Below are positions 8,506 to 18,842 of a DNA stretch of 64,000 nt, in pieces. Below the pieces are notes generated by a model. The model did not search any database. It worked only from the letters and a program-made list of their open reading frames with translations, and was not told the origin of the DNA. Origin of the DNA: Pleodorina starrii (Eukaryota > Chlorophyta > Chlorophyceae > Chlamydomonadales > Volvocaceae); contig BRXU01000004.1 in NCBI GenBank assembly GCA_030267565.1, positions 5,400,501-5,464,500 of the forward strand, written 5' to 3'. Both the position numbers and the translations under genes were made by a program. Within the stretch, counting starts at the first letter, position 1, and the number at the start of each line of letters is the position of its first letter.

Positions 8506-11242
8506 TCACGCCGGCAGCCACGCCATCCTCACTCCGCTGACCCAGCCGGGGCTGCCGCCGTATCCCTTCTTGGGCTGCGGGTTGTTCGGGTCGGCCTGCT
8601 TGAGCCAGCACTGCCGGAAGCGGAATCGCTCGCCACCGCAGCCGCCGGAATCCGAGCACCAGGTCCACGTGTTGCAGCCCTGCACGCGGTGCAGGACAAC
8701 GCAAGCCGTAGGACAACTGGTGGTGTGGTCGTGCGGTAGGCACTGTGCGGAGGCGGGTGGGCCAATTCTGCGTGTGCTGTGCTGTGCCTCCTGCCCCCCG
8801 CATCACGGAGCGCGCGTGTTACTGCGTTTTGGCGCAGCTGGAGGGCAAGATTGAATTGGCGGGCTTTGATGTCACGCACGGCTCTGCGCGGCAGAATTAA
8901 CATTGGAGGTGAGGGTGGGGGGCCGCGCGGGGGGCTGAGCTGCGGACCTCAGCCGCAGGCATACACGGTTTCGGAGCGCCCTGGCGCTGGGGACGTCGGG
9001 TCAGGGCCGCAGCATCACCTGCGCAGCCAGACAGGACATCCCTGCCACCGGTTTCGTCTTAATCATTTCCCTGCCGAGGCCTCCGAAACCAACCCCCATC
9101 ACCCAAACCCCACGAACCTCAGTGCTGGCGCACTGGCTGCAGCAGTCCTCCGCCGAGTCGGCGCTGTTGTCCTCACCCGACACCAGCACCTGCAGGTTGG
9201 GATGTGGGAACAGCCGCGTATGCCCCAGGAATCGGGGATGATGCACCAGTCTCTGCACTGACCCTATCCTGTCCTGGTTCTGGATCGCACTGAAACAACT
9301 GAAACAACTGGACACAGCACCGGAAATCGTCACGCACCGGACCCAGTGCCGTCGTGCCGGCAGCGTGCGTGTGGAGCGCCGGCCGGAGGCGGTGCCAGAC
9401 ATGGCGGGGCCACGCACAGTACCACAAGGCACGCAAGGCACGCAAGTCGGGAACGCACATGCGCCCAAGTAGCGGCCTATCGGCCCATACGGCAACGGGC
9501 CGCACCTTTTGCTCCTGCAGATCCGTGTCCAGCAGCACGGTGCAGGGCTGCAGGCTGGCACAGCCGACCACTCGGCTGCTGGGCGCATTGCCGCAGCTGC
9601 TGTCCACCACACAGGAATCGCCGTACTCCTCGATATGGGCGCAGACACCCTGCAGCAGGCGCGGCAGCAGCAGCAGGATCAGACAGCAACACCGTACGGC
9701 GCGTACAACAGGTGAATTGCCACCCAGATGGCTCGGATCGCATGGGGTGGCTCCCATGCGGCTGGGCACTCGTGCACGTGCGGCCGGACACCGTTCAGAA
9801 CCTGAAGTGGCTTTGGTCGACTGAGGGCGTGGTCATGGAGGCCCCTAGGGGCAGGGGTCGCAGCGCAACCGCGGAGGCCTACTGTACTGCACACTGTACT
9901 GCACACTGCACTGCAGTGTACTGCACTTCAACCGCCCCCACGGACGTCCCCCACCCTGACTCCCCAGCACCCGGCGTCCGGACCCCGGAGATGCACCCGC
10001 ACAGTGCTGCACTTGCCAGGAAGCGGTAGCCACCGAAGGTATAGTCGCTCTTGCAGGAGCAGGGGCCGTACGCCATTTCGGGCTGCGGCGCGGAGTCGGT
10101 GACTCCCGGCGCGGTGGTTCCGCTGAGCCACCCGGTTGCCTGGTCAAACAGGTTCTTGGCGCGAGGGAACTTGCCGCCGTTGCCGGACGCGGGAGGGATG
10201 TCGGCTTTGAGCCAGCACTGCTGGAACCTGCGTGGTTGGGAGGTGGCGGCGGCGGCATAGCATGAGGAAAGGCGCCAGGCTCGTGGCCGAGGGGCCGAGG
10301 GCTAGGGGGGTTCCGCGGGGCGGGCCCACACGCCCCTCCTGCTCCCAGGGGTTGAACTGTGAGGCCCGGTCGCACCCGGCAAGGACCTCCTCTCTGACCT
10401 CCTTACTCCGCAACACAGTAAGCCTTTGCCAAGGTACGCTCCCAACGCCCGCAGGCAGGCTGTAAGAAAACCAGGCGGTGTTGAAACCAGGCTCAGAAGC
10501 TCGGAGCTGCGTGCAAGCTCGGGTCCACCGAGCGGTGATGCCCTTCCCTCGCATCCTTCCGCACGCCCGGAAGGAGCCATCAAGACTGAGATGACAGCAA
10601 CATGGGAGCGGGAAGCTGGGGCCTTACAGATGGGAAGTTACGGGGCGGCTGACGACGGTCGCGCGCGTGCCTGCTGTACCGTGCCGTGCCGTGCCGTACC
10701 TGCCGGGGTCGCGGTAGCCGCCGGCGGTGGCGCATCCGCTGACCGCGCCGCACCACACCCACACGTTGCACGGCGGGTTGGCGGTGCAGTTATCCCGACA
10801 GTCCGCGGCGGTGGGCACGTAGTTCTGCTTGAGGTCGGCATCCAGCACGATGGCGCCCTCAGCGTCGCGGTTGGCCACCGCGATCACAGATGAGGGAGGG
10901 GCGGCAGCGCGCGAGACGCCTGGAGCACAGGGCGAGAGTGTGGACAAGATACACAGTGTGTGTGTTTCTGTGTGTGTGAGGGAAGGCGAGCGGGAAAGGC
11001 AGCATCGACCGTGCGAGGATCCACGGGTAGCTGACGGGTGGAGGTTCGGAAGAGGTCCGGGCGGGTCCGGGTCTGGGAGCGGCGCAGCCGAAGGGGGAAA
11101 CGCCCATGTCAGACAAGCAGGCAGGCAGGCAGCACAGGGGAGGCACATATTTGAAGGGGTTGAGTAATCCCGACCTACCGGCAATGCCGAGGAGAAGCGC
11201 TGATGCCAGGGCAAGAAAGACGAGCTGCGGCTGCTGACCCAT
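8506..11242 (-). CDS. Secreted tandem PAN/Apple-domain protein (copy B)
   Basis: Six exons on the minus strand: 11242-11179, 10919-10700, 10227-10017, 9649-9506, 9189-9118, 8679-8506 (TGA), giving 294 residues. Begins MGQQPQLVFLALASALLLGIAG, a signal peptide, then the same two Cys-rich PAN modules as copy A (CNVWVWC, FQQCWLK, CCSQC, CNTWTWC, FRQCWLK). Intron positions and phases match copy A exactly. An upstream in-frame ATG (11284) is possible, but the chosen start matches copy A. Intron 3 appears to begin with GC (CTG|GCAAGT at 10016) instead of GT. Exon 6 differs from copy A by one base in 174, while the introns and exons 3-4 are clearly diverged. Confidence 0.85.
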
Positions 11243-12404
11243 GGTTCGGCACGGTCGCGGCAGTGGGGTGGGTTTCCCTCCCACGCTCCCTCAGCGCTTT
11301 CAGGCCAAGGACGGGTCAAGTTCCTCTCAGACCACTTGCTTTTCTACGCGACTGTTACGTGTGGCCAGGTGTGCGGTCACAGTATCTGCTGCGCTTTGCA
11401 GCTTATCGCCAGTTAAGGGTGAGAAGGAAGGAAGCACGTAGAAGGTGACGGAGGAGCCCGACCGCAGCTCGGCATCTCTCGGGTACTTTGGCCCGTCAGT
11501 GCCCGTAACGCACGAGGACTCGAGGAGGTTCTCAGTAAGGGGCTCCAAAGCGGATTTCAACGGGACAGCTTCTGAAGCCCTTCTGACGGGTTTCGATCGC
11601 AACTTGTCACATCATCCCTCAAAACTTGATGCAGATCCGCTCTGCCCAACCACGCCAAGACGTCGATCGTTGGGGTTGCGGGAGCGAATGAACGTGGCAG
11701 CTGCACGCCTGCAAACCGACTGAGCCGACCCCGCTAGTCGCGAAAACGACCGCGCCCGGCTTCATCAATCGCTTTCCCCGAAGCAGCATGTCTTCAATAC
11801 TTCCGAAGTCGAGACAGATCTGACGAAGAAGTCAACACAAACCACAACATCTAGAGAGAGGAGGGCCCATTTGAAGGCGCGTTGTGTTCCTCACTCGGAG
11901 CACCTTCCTCACTCGGAGCACCCCAGGAGAACATCCGCATCACAATACTCCACATGTGGAACCGTAGCTGCCAGATTTCGCCAGCGTGCGGTAGGCAGGG
12001 CCAGCCGAGCCGCGATCATGAGGATGCGCCATGTTGGGCCGTTCGTTTCGATTTACCGGTAAACCAGGGCCTCGAACGAACGAACGACTCTGCGCACCCT
12101 CAGCCGCCCACCCGCCGTATACCTCGCCGCTCGCCCCTCGCTGCCCCTTCCCAACCCCCGCACCCGACGCCAGCAGCGACCAACCCAACCCAACCCAATT
12201 CAACAACCCAAATGAAGGACCAACCCGGTGTCAGCACTGACAACAAAACTGAGTCGCCGGCTCAGCGCTGCCTCCCGCAGCCACCCCCTTCGTCGCCACC
12301 ATCCGAGCCGCAGATCACGCCAGCAGAAAACTACAACAACCACAACAACGCAAGCAGTCCGCGCGGCCCAGCCTTCCCTCCTTCCCCGCCTCCCCTGCCT
12401 CACA
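11243..12404. other. PAN copy B upstream region and 3' flank of orphan member 3
   Basis: No supported gene. Two overlapping ORFs on opposite strands around 11327-11723 have ordinary-looking composition but no recognisable motif and no paralogue here. The stretch 12070-12404 is C/A-rich and is probably the 3' UTR of the minus-strand gene ending at 12405. Confidence 0.35.
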
Positions 12405-13577
12405 TCAGGCCTCGCCGCCTCCCGCCAGCACCACCTCCCCCTCCGCCGTCACTGCCACCACCACCGGCACCTTGTCCGCCGCCGCCACCTCCGCCACCAC
12501 CTCCCCCATGAACTCCAGCGCGCGCTCCATGACCGCCTCTTGCTCCTCTGACAGCTCACAGAACCGCCAAGGGAAGCCACCGCCCGTCGCCGTCACACCC
12601 AGCGGCTTCACGCCTGAGCCCAGACCGCCGATGTTGCGCCGCAGCAGACCTACACTGAAGAAGCGCTCCTCCTCAGTCGATGACTTGCTGGACGCCGCCG
12701 ACGCCGCTGCCGTCAGGCTGCCGGCACCGCCGGCGCCGCTGGCGGCGCCGCTGGCGGCGCCGCTGGCGGCGCCGCTGGCGGCGGCGGGCATTGACGCCGT
12801 GGCGGGAGGGACGACCTCCTCGAAAGGCCGCGGGCGCTTGGCGGGGCTGGAGAAGGCCGGCTCGGCTGCGGCGGAGGTTGGCTTGGAGGCGGCGGTGGCG
12901 GAGGTGGTGGTGGTGGTGGCGGCGGGGGGCGATAGAGCCAGCGGGCCTACGTGGAGGAACACGGCCTCGGGGTCGTCCAGTCGCATCTGCGGGTCGTCGG
13001 GATCGGTGATAAGGGTTGCTATGTAGCGCGACAACAGCGGACTGCCCGCCTCGAGCACACTAAACCGGACGCACCGCACCGCATCACACCCGCTCCCGAC
13101 CGTAGCAACAACAACGACAACAATATTAGCACAACACCGCAGCAGCCCAGTCCGTTCCAGTCCTGTCCAGTCCAGCCAATAAGACCAGATTGAATCAGTC
13201 AAGACCAGGTCAACAACACGACCAGTCAAAACCAGACCCGCACACCTCCCACCCCACACCACCAGAGCACTCCTCATCCACTCAAGGCACCAGCCCAACA
13301 CACCTCCCGCCCCGAACCTTCGGACCCCCAGGTCCTAATCAGGCTCCCCCTGCCCCACCTGCAGGTCGTAGTTGAGTGCCATCAGGCTGCGCGGCACCGC
13401 CGGGTGGTGCGACCGGAACAGGCTGTCCGCCAGCAGCAGCAGCTCCGCGGACAGAGAGGAGCTGGCGGCCAGCAGCGACTGACGGTCGAGCCACCAGTCG
13501 CGCTGCTCCAGCAGGTGCAGCGCGAAGAGCTCCGGGTAGCGCACACTGACCCAGCCGTCAGGGTACAGCAGCGGCAT
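12405..13577 (-). CDS. Orphan-family protein, member 3 (one intron)
   Basis: Two exons on the minus strand, 13577-13359 and 12986-12405, joined in phase 0 (CAG|GTGGGG ... CCCGCAG|ATG), giving 266 residues. Starts MPLLYPDGWVSVRYPELFAL and carries the family blocks MALNYDLQ-MRLDDPEAVFLHVGP, SVGLLRRNIGGLGSGVKPLG and EAVMERALEFMGEVVAEV. Compared with members 1 and 2 it has a long Ala/Ser/Pro insertion after the HVGP turn, including a 12-bp tandem repeat (GGCGGCGCCGCT type, about 12741-12788) that encodes Ser-Gly-Ala-Ala units. The intron falls inside the conserved core at a point where members 1 and 2 are uninterrupted. Function unknown. Confidence 0.65.
12741..12788. repeat. 12-bp coding minisatellite
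   Basis: About four copies of a GGCGGCGCCGCT-type unit within the second exon of the minus-strand gene. The length is a multiple of three, so the reading frame is kept. Confidence 0.75.
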
Positions 13578-14723
13578 CTCGGTGGCTAACGTATGGGGGC
13601 CGCGCAGGCGCACAGGCGGGCAGGCGGACAGACTGGCGGGCTCTTCTGGCTACGGCGAGGACGGAAAGCGGACGGAAAGCAGAGGGAATATGCGTGGTGA
13701 GCGCAGAGGCGGACCCGGATACGCGCCCGCGTGGTGAGTAAGAAAGCAGGAAGGTTTGTGGCCAGTTGGCACCCGGGGTTGAGATGGAGGGTCAGGGCGG
13801 GCGACATGTGGGACATAGTAGCAGAGCGAGGTTGATGAGGTCGACGAGGTGACCCTAGGTGACTGATGCGCTCCCATTTCGAGACGTCGGTGAGTTCCCG
13901 GCGACAGCACCTGAATCGAAATTCAGACCCACCTGAACAAAGTCAGGCTACACGCAGTCCTTCTCTGCTGCCAGGGACGTGTTGTGCGCTGCTACGCTTC
14001 GCTGCCGGGCCGCGCGTAGCTCATGAAACGCTCGTGCAGCTCGCAAGGCCTTGGATTTGCTTTTTTAGTTAATACGGTCAGTGCTAATCAGTGCGTCGGC
14101 GTGGTGGGCCAGGCGTGCTCCGAATTATGTGCTTCCAGACACATATTAAGCGACACGTCTCGTAAGCGGTACTGCCAAGTCATTCGGAGTGGGATGATCA
14201 GGTCTCTTTGAGTAAATTCCCTGCGACCCACGGGTCATGTCTCATGTGCCCTCGCTCGTTGTGCCGCCGCTTTCTGACACATAATTCTTTCACCGTTGTG
14301 TCCTGCCACAACCTTTTATGGCAAATACACGTTTCCCGGAGCCGAGTCCTGCTGCTGACGATCGGACGCGATTGTCGCCGTTAAGAAAAAGACCAATCAT
14401 CCCGAGTGCAACATCCGTTGCCCTCCAACAGCCCCCGTCCAAGCTTGCGGAGCCGGCCCTGCCTTCACAATCCTTCCTTCTCCCACGACTCCCGTCTACT
14501 CGCACAGGAGCTACCACTTAAGACTGGAACAGCCTCCTCTGCCGCTGCCAACCTTTCCGCGTCGCGACCACTTTTCCCCATATCAATCAACTATCATAAG
14601 CGCTACTTCAACGCACCCACCTACAACGCCAACCTCTCGACTCTCCTCAACACTCCCCCTCACCTCGCCTCCTCACCCCACCAACCCTACCCACCTCCAC
14701 CAACCTCACTCCTTACCACGTCC
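13578..14723. other. Intergenic region: upstream of orphan member 3, downstream of the HAD gene
   Basis: No supported gene. Presumably holds the promoter of the gene at 13577-12405 and the 3' UTR of the HAD gene that ends at 14724. The stretch 14590-14790 is C-rich and likely UTR. Confidence 0.35.
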
Positions 14724-17106
14724 TCACGCCCGCTCGCCCCGCCCCTCCTCCCCACCCCCACCCCCACCTCCACCGCCACCGCCGCCGTCCGGATGTCCGG
14801 GCAGCCCCGTCACATCCACCACCGCCAGATACCCCGCCGCACGAGCCGAGCGCTTGCCCATCTCCGCGTCCTCGAACGCCACGCACTCTCCCGGCTGCAG
14901 GCCCAGCCGCTCCGCCGCCAACAGGAAGATGTCGGGGTCGGGCTTGGCGTGTGGCACATCGGCGGAGGTGACCACCGCCTGGAAACGGTTCGCCAGACCC
15001 CGCTCCACCAGAGACTGCGAGTTGGTGCGTTGGTGCGTTGGTGTGTTGGCGTGTTGGCGTGTTGGCGTGTTTGCGCCCACCGGGATACCCACGGTACCGC
15101 CGGCATGGTCGCAGAGGGACACACGGGGGCGAGGGGGCGAGAGGGCGAAGGGAGAAGGGACTCGCGTGGTTTGGGGAGCGAGATGTGGGTTTGGGGTCTG
15201 GGCAGCGTATGAGTTTGAACAGCGGGATCCGTGTCAGATGAGGTGAGATGAGCCAAGGGGCCGTGCGTCTCATGGGGGGCGTGCGGGTAGCGGTCTGTCC
15301 AGATGTAGGGCCACACGCCCTCTTGCACCACGCTCACGTACACACACTTACGTGCGTCGGGGCGCAATGCTCATGCCTACACACTCACGCACGCGGCCCC
15401 CCCCCGTTCCGCCCTCCCCGCCGCCCCTCGTTTTTCTTTTGCAGACAGGAAGGATTTTTCTGATTTGATACCGTTTACGGGCTCCGGCCTATACGTGGAT
15501 AACCCCGTTCCGCCCTCCCTGCCGCCACGCACCCGCTCCACAGCGTCCCTGCGTCCGCCGCTGCACACCGCCAGTCTCATCCCGCGCCGCTCCGCCTCCT
15601 CCAATATGTCCAGCACGGGGGCGACCGCGGGGCTGCGGAGGGCGGGAGGGGAGGGAGAGGGGAGGGTGGAGCCCGGGGGAGGGAACCGGAGACCGAGCCA
15701 AGCGCACGGCATGGCGCTGGTAGGGACTAGGGAGGCGACTGGTCTGGTGACTGGTCTGGTGACAGGGTGCCTGACAACTTGGTGACTGAGTAGCTCGTTT
15801 GGCAGCTGGGTAGCTAGTCCGGGGTACCCAAGCCCACCCAGCCCACCCAGCCCACCCAGCCCACCTGCGGGGCAGCCCCCTCTCCTTGAAGATCTTGTTC
15901 TCCTCCTGAACCAGCGCCTGGCGCTCCTCGGGGGGCAGATCCACATCCTGAAACGAGGCAGGCGGGCACGAAGCGGGGGCGGGGCGGGGGAAAGGCGGGG
16001 CGCGATGGCAGGTACCGATATCGGGGTTTCCGGTTTACTGTGCCCGCGAGCACGGCTTGCGCAAGCGCGCGCACGACCACTTCCGCGTGGTGGTGAACGC
16101 ACCGCAGGCAAGCCGCGCGGAGACCCCTGCCCCAACCGCCGCCCGCCTGTACGACGTTATGTGGTGTGCTTGTGGCCGTATGTATTGTAGCAGTGCGCAA
16201 AACTCCACAAGCAAGCAAGCAAGCAGCAGGTTGCGGCCGCGAGGTCGCAAAACTCCACCTGGTCATCGCACAGCTTGTCCACGATATCCTGCCCGGACAT
16301 CCCCGTCAATGCCATGTAGGTGGCCTTGTCCATCCGCAGGCCCCGTTGGGAGCACGCCGCCTGCCAGCTCTCCACGCGCCTGCGTGTTGCGCTCAGTCGT
16401 TACGTTATCCATCGCGTTTTTCGGGAGTGAGATGGGGGAGGTTGGGGAGGGGCGAGGGAATGGTGCGCGGCACGCGGCAGCCTTGCTGTTAAAATAATGG
16501 CCGTGGTGAGGGAAAGATGAGGGAAAGGTAAGAGGCATGCAAGCTGGCGCCGATGGGGAGCACGACGAGGGAGGGGAGGGGAGGGGACGGGACGGGAGTT
16601 TAGGGTGCGTGCGTTTTGTAGCTGTTACAGATATTTACTACTACCGGTACTCCCACCTGTCATTTGTATCCAGCAGGGTTCCGTCCATGTCGAACACGGC
16701 TCCGCGGGCGCGCGGTGGCAGGATGCCCTCGTGCACGTGCAGCCGCCCCGGGCTGACGGTCTGCAGGGGCGAGGGCACGGAGGGTGAGGAGGGTGAGGAG
16801 AGCGAGGAGAGCGAGGAGGGCGTGGAGGGCAGGCGGGGCGGGCAGGGCGGGCAGGGCGGGCAGGGCGGGCAGGGCGGGCAGGGCGGGCAGGGCGGCAGCG
16901 CGCGGTCGGGGGCGGGCGCGGCGCGGCGAGGGTGAGGGCGCAGGGGCGCCTGGTCGATTTGTAAGAGCAACACGGTTTGATTTTACAGGTAGTCCGGCGG
17001 CTTGAGCCGCTGTTGGTCGCACTTGAATGGCGCGTGCGGAAGAGCGGGAAATGGCACCGCGGGTGGCGTGTGGCGCCGCGTTGCGGCGGCACTGGGCGGC
17101 TTGCAT
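14724..17106 (-). CDS. HAD-superfamily hydrolase, beta-phosphoglucomutase-like, probably organellar
   Basis: Six exons on the minus strand with consistent phases: 17106-16987, 16760-16657, 16379-16259, 15947-15865, 15632-15533, 15014-14724 (TGA), giving 272 residues. All four HAD motifs are present: motif I FDMDGTLLDT (nucleophile Asp and second Asp), motif II in MRLAVCSGG (Ser), motif III HAKPDPD (Lys), motif IV VAFEDAEMG (acidic pair). The region between motifs I and II is a helical cap (VESWQAACSQRG ... MALTGMSGQDIV), which places it in subfamily IA near beta-phosphoglucomutases and small sugar-phosphate phosphatases; the substrate cannot be read from sequence. The first 40 residues (MQAAQCRRNAAPHATRGAIS onward) are rich in Arg, Ala and Ser with no acidic residue, so a chloroplast or mitochondrial transit peptide is likely. 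The C-terminus is a poly-Gly tail. Confidence 0.85.
15021..15075. repeat. GTTGGTGC/GTTGGCGT minisatellite beside a splice acceptor
   Basis: Seven-to-eight-base units in the last intron of the HAD gene, running right up to the acceptor of exon 6 (15020-15015). On the transcribed strand they read CACCAACG and may form the pyrimidine-poor tract before the acceptor. Confidence 0.7.
16838..16895. repeat. GGGCAGGGC minisatellite in intron 1 of the HAD gene
   Basis: About six copies of a 9-bp G-rich unit. On the plus strand the regular G-runs could form a G-quadruplex. Confidence 0.75.
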
Positions 17107-18842
17107 CCGGCTGCTGCTGCTGCTGGCTGCTGCTGTGTCGCAATCTATGCGGAAATGAGCGCGCACGGTATGTTTGACGCCGTATGCATACCGACGCAGA
17201 AGCACTTTATAGACGCGAGCTGCGGCTGCGTCGCCGTAGCCGCGGAAATGGCGCACGCCGGTAATGACCCGCGGGTCGCCGGAAACGCGAAAGCAGCGCA
17301 CGCCCTTCGTGAACACACCTGGAACTCGCGCGGGTCGGCCATCTGGTCGCCGTTGTCGTCGCGTTTAGAGGCGAATGTGACGACCAAGGGCAGGAAGGGG
17401 CGGGGGCGGCGCTGCTGCCTCAGCGAGCTGGCTCGCGGAAATGGGCTTGTCGGAGAGCAAGGGGAAGGGCTTGCCAGCAGCCGCCAGGTCGCGAGCGCCG
17501 GCGACGAGGGGAGCTTCAGCGGCAGCTCAGAGCGGGCCACGGATCCTGTGAGACGGAGCGCGCTGCGCATGTATGTAAGTTGGGCGGGCAGGCGCTCACC
17601 GCTCAGTTTTGCGCGACTGGTTCGCGGAATGGTTTGGCCGAGGTCCTTTCCGAGTCAGAAAAGAATCAAATTAATCCTTTCGAACTACCGAATCTGTTTG
17701 TAGCCAGGGGCGCTTCACTCGCCGTTACCACTCTGCACATGTACACATACAAGAAAGAACGCCTGCAGCGCGCCTGCTTAGTGATAATGACGGCAGAAAG
17801 CCTTTTGTTGGATGTGTGCCGTCCCTGTACTGCCCTGCCGGCTCCTGCATTGATGAACACAGTATGCGAGGATATGACTCAGAACGGCGACGAGCCTTGC
17901 AGGCGCGCGATGTGGTGCGAGCATTGCCCCTTGACTGAGCCCCTGATGCCGGATCCGTCGCCGTTCCCAGCCACAGGGCCACAAGGCCGCTCAGCTCCCG
18001 TGTGTTGTGGTTGTGTTACAATGGGCCCCAAATACTCAAAGAGTAGAGCCAACGCACTGCACCGGAGGCGACCAGGGCAGCCGAGGCGCCCATCCAGACC
18101 AGACAGCACGAGTCACCCAGACAGGAACGAGCAAGCCTGGGGAGTCCGGGGAGCTCCTGTCGCCTTGCCACCGACAGAGCCAACCACCACTACAACCACC
18201 ACCACCACCATCATTCCCACCACTTGCACCAGCACCACCACCACTACTACAGAAACCAATACCAGGCACAAGCAGCACGGTACGATGCAAACTGGCCATG
18301 AGCTCGGCGCCGCGATGCGCCGCTGGCAGAAGCACACAGCAACACCATCACCCGGTGGAATTTCACACATGCGGGCTCCCGCAGGGCGGCGGCCCCATGC
18401 CTGCACACACGCCTGCACACCCCCGGCATTACGCGACCGCGGCACACCCTCAGCTCAGCCGTCAGCCATACGGGCCCTCCAGATGCCTGGCAACACCACC
18501 ACACCGCTCCCCAGGGCGGCCCTGAATACCCTAAAGCCCACCCCCCAAAGCTGCAGCTGCCCATTCACGGTTGGGCTCTCTGCAACAACCTACGCACCCC
18601 GGCAGTCCTGCTCATCCCACCCCAACCCACCTCACGACCCCACGCACCGGGCTCCCATACCTACACCTGACCAACAACCGTCCATGGACCCCACCCCGGC
18701 TTTCTCGGACGCCACCGCGCCTGCGCGGACTTTTCTTTTTTGTGAGCACGCTCCTCCCTAGTCCCTACCCCGCCGTTGAACATCCATGCCCCGATATACG
18801 GTAAGCTGGCGCGCAGCGGCATCGCCGACCGCGCCGGCCCCG
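17107..18842. other. HAD gene upstream region and long 3' UTR of the large minus-strand gene
   Basis: Plus-strand ORFs here are low in complexity (Thr/Pro/His) and change frame at every simple repeat, so I do not call a gene. TTACA at 18016-18020 (TGTAA on the minus strand) is a good poly(A) signal for the gene ending at 18843, which would give a 3' UTR of about 820 nt, not unusual for these algae. A CCACTA/CACCAC repeat lies at about 18183-18250. Confidence 0.45.

Noticed and set aside
11327..11723. Overlapping ORFs on both strands upstream of PAN copy B
   Set aside because: Ordinary length for this composition, no domain, and they sit where the promoter of copy B is expected.
17580..18761. 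393-residue plus-strand ORF rich in Thr, Pro and His
   Set aside because: Low complexity, built on simple repeats, without splice or domain support. The stretch is better explained as the 3' UTR of the minus-strand gene ending at 18843, with TGTAA at 18020-18016.
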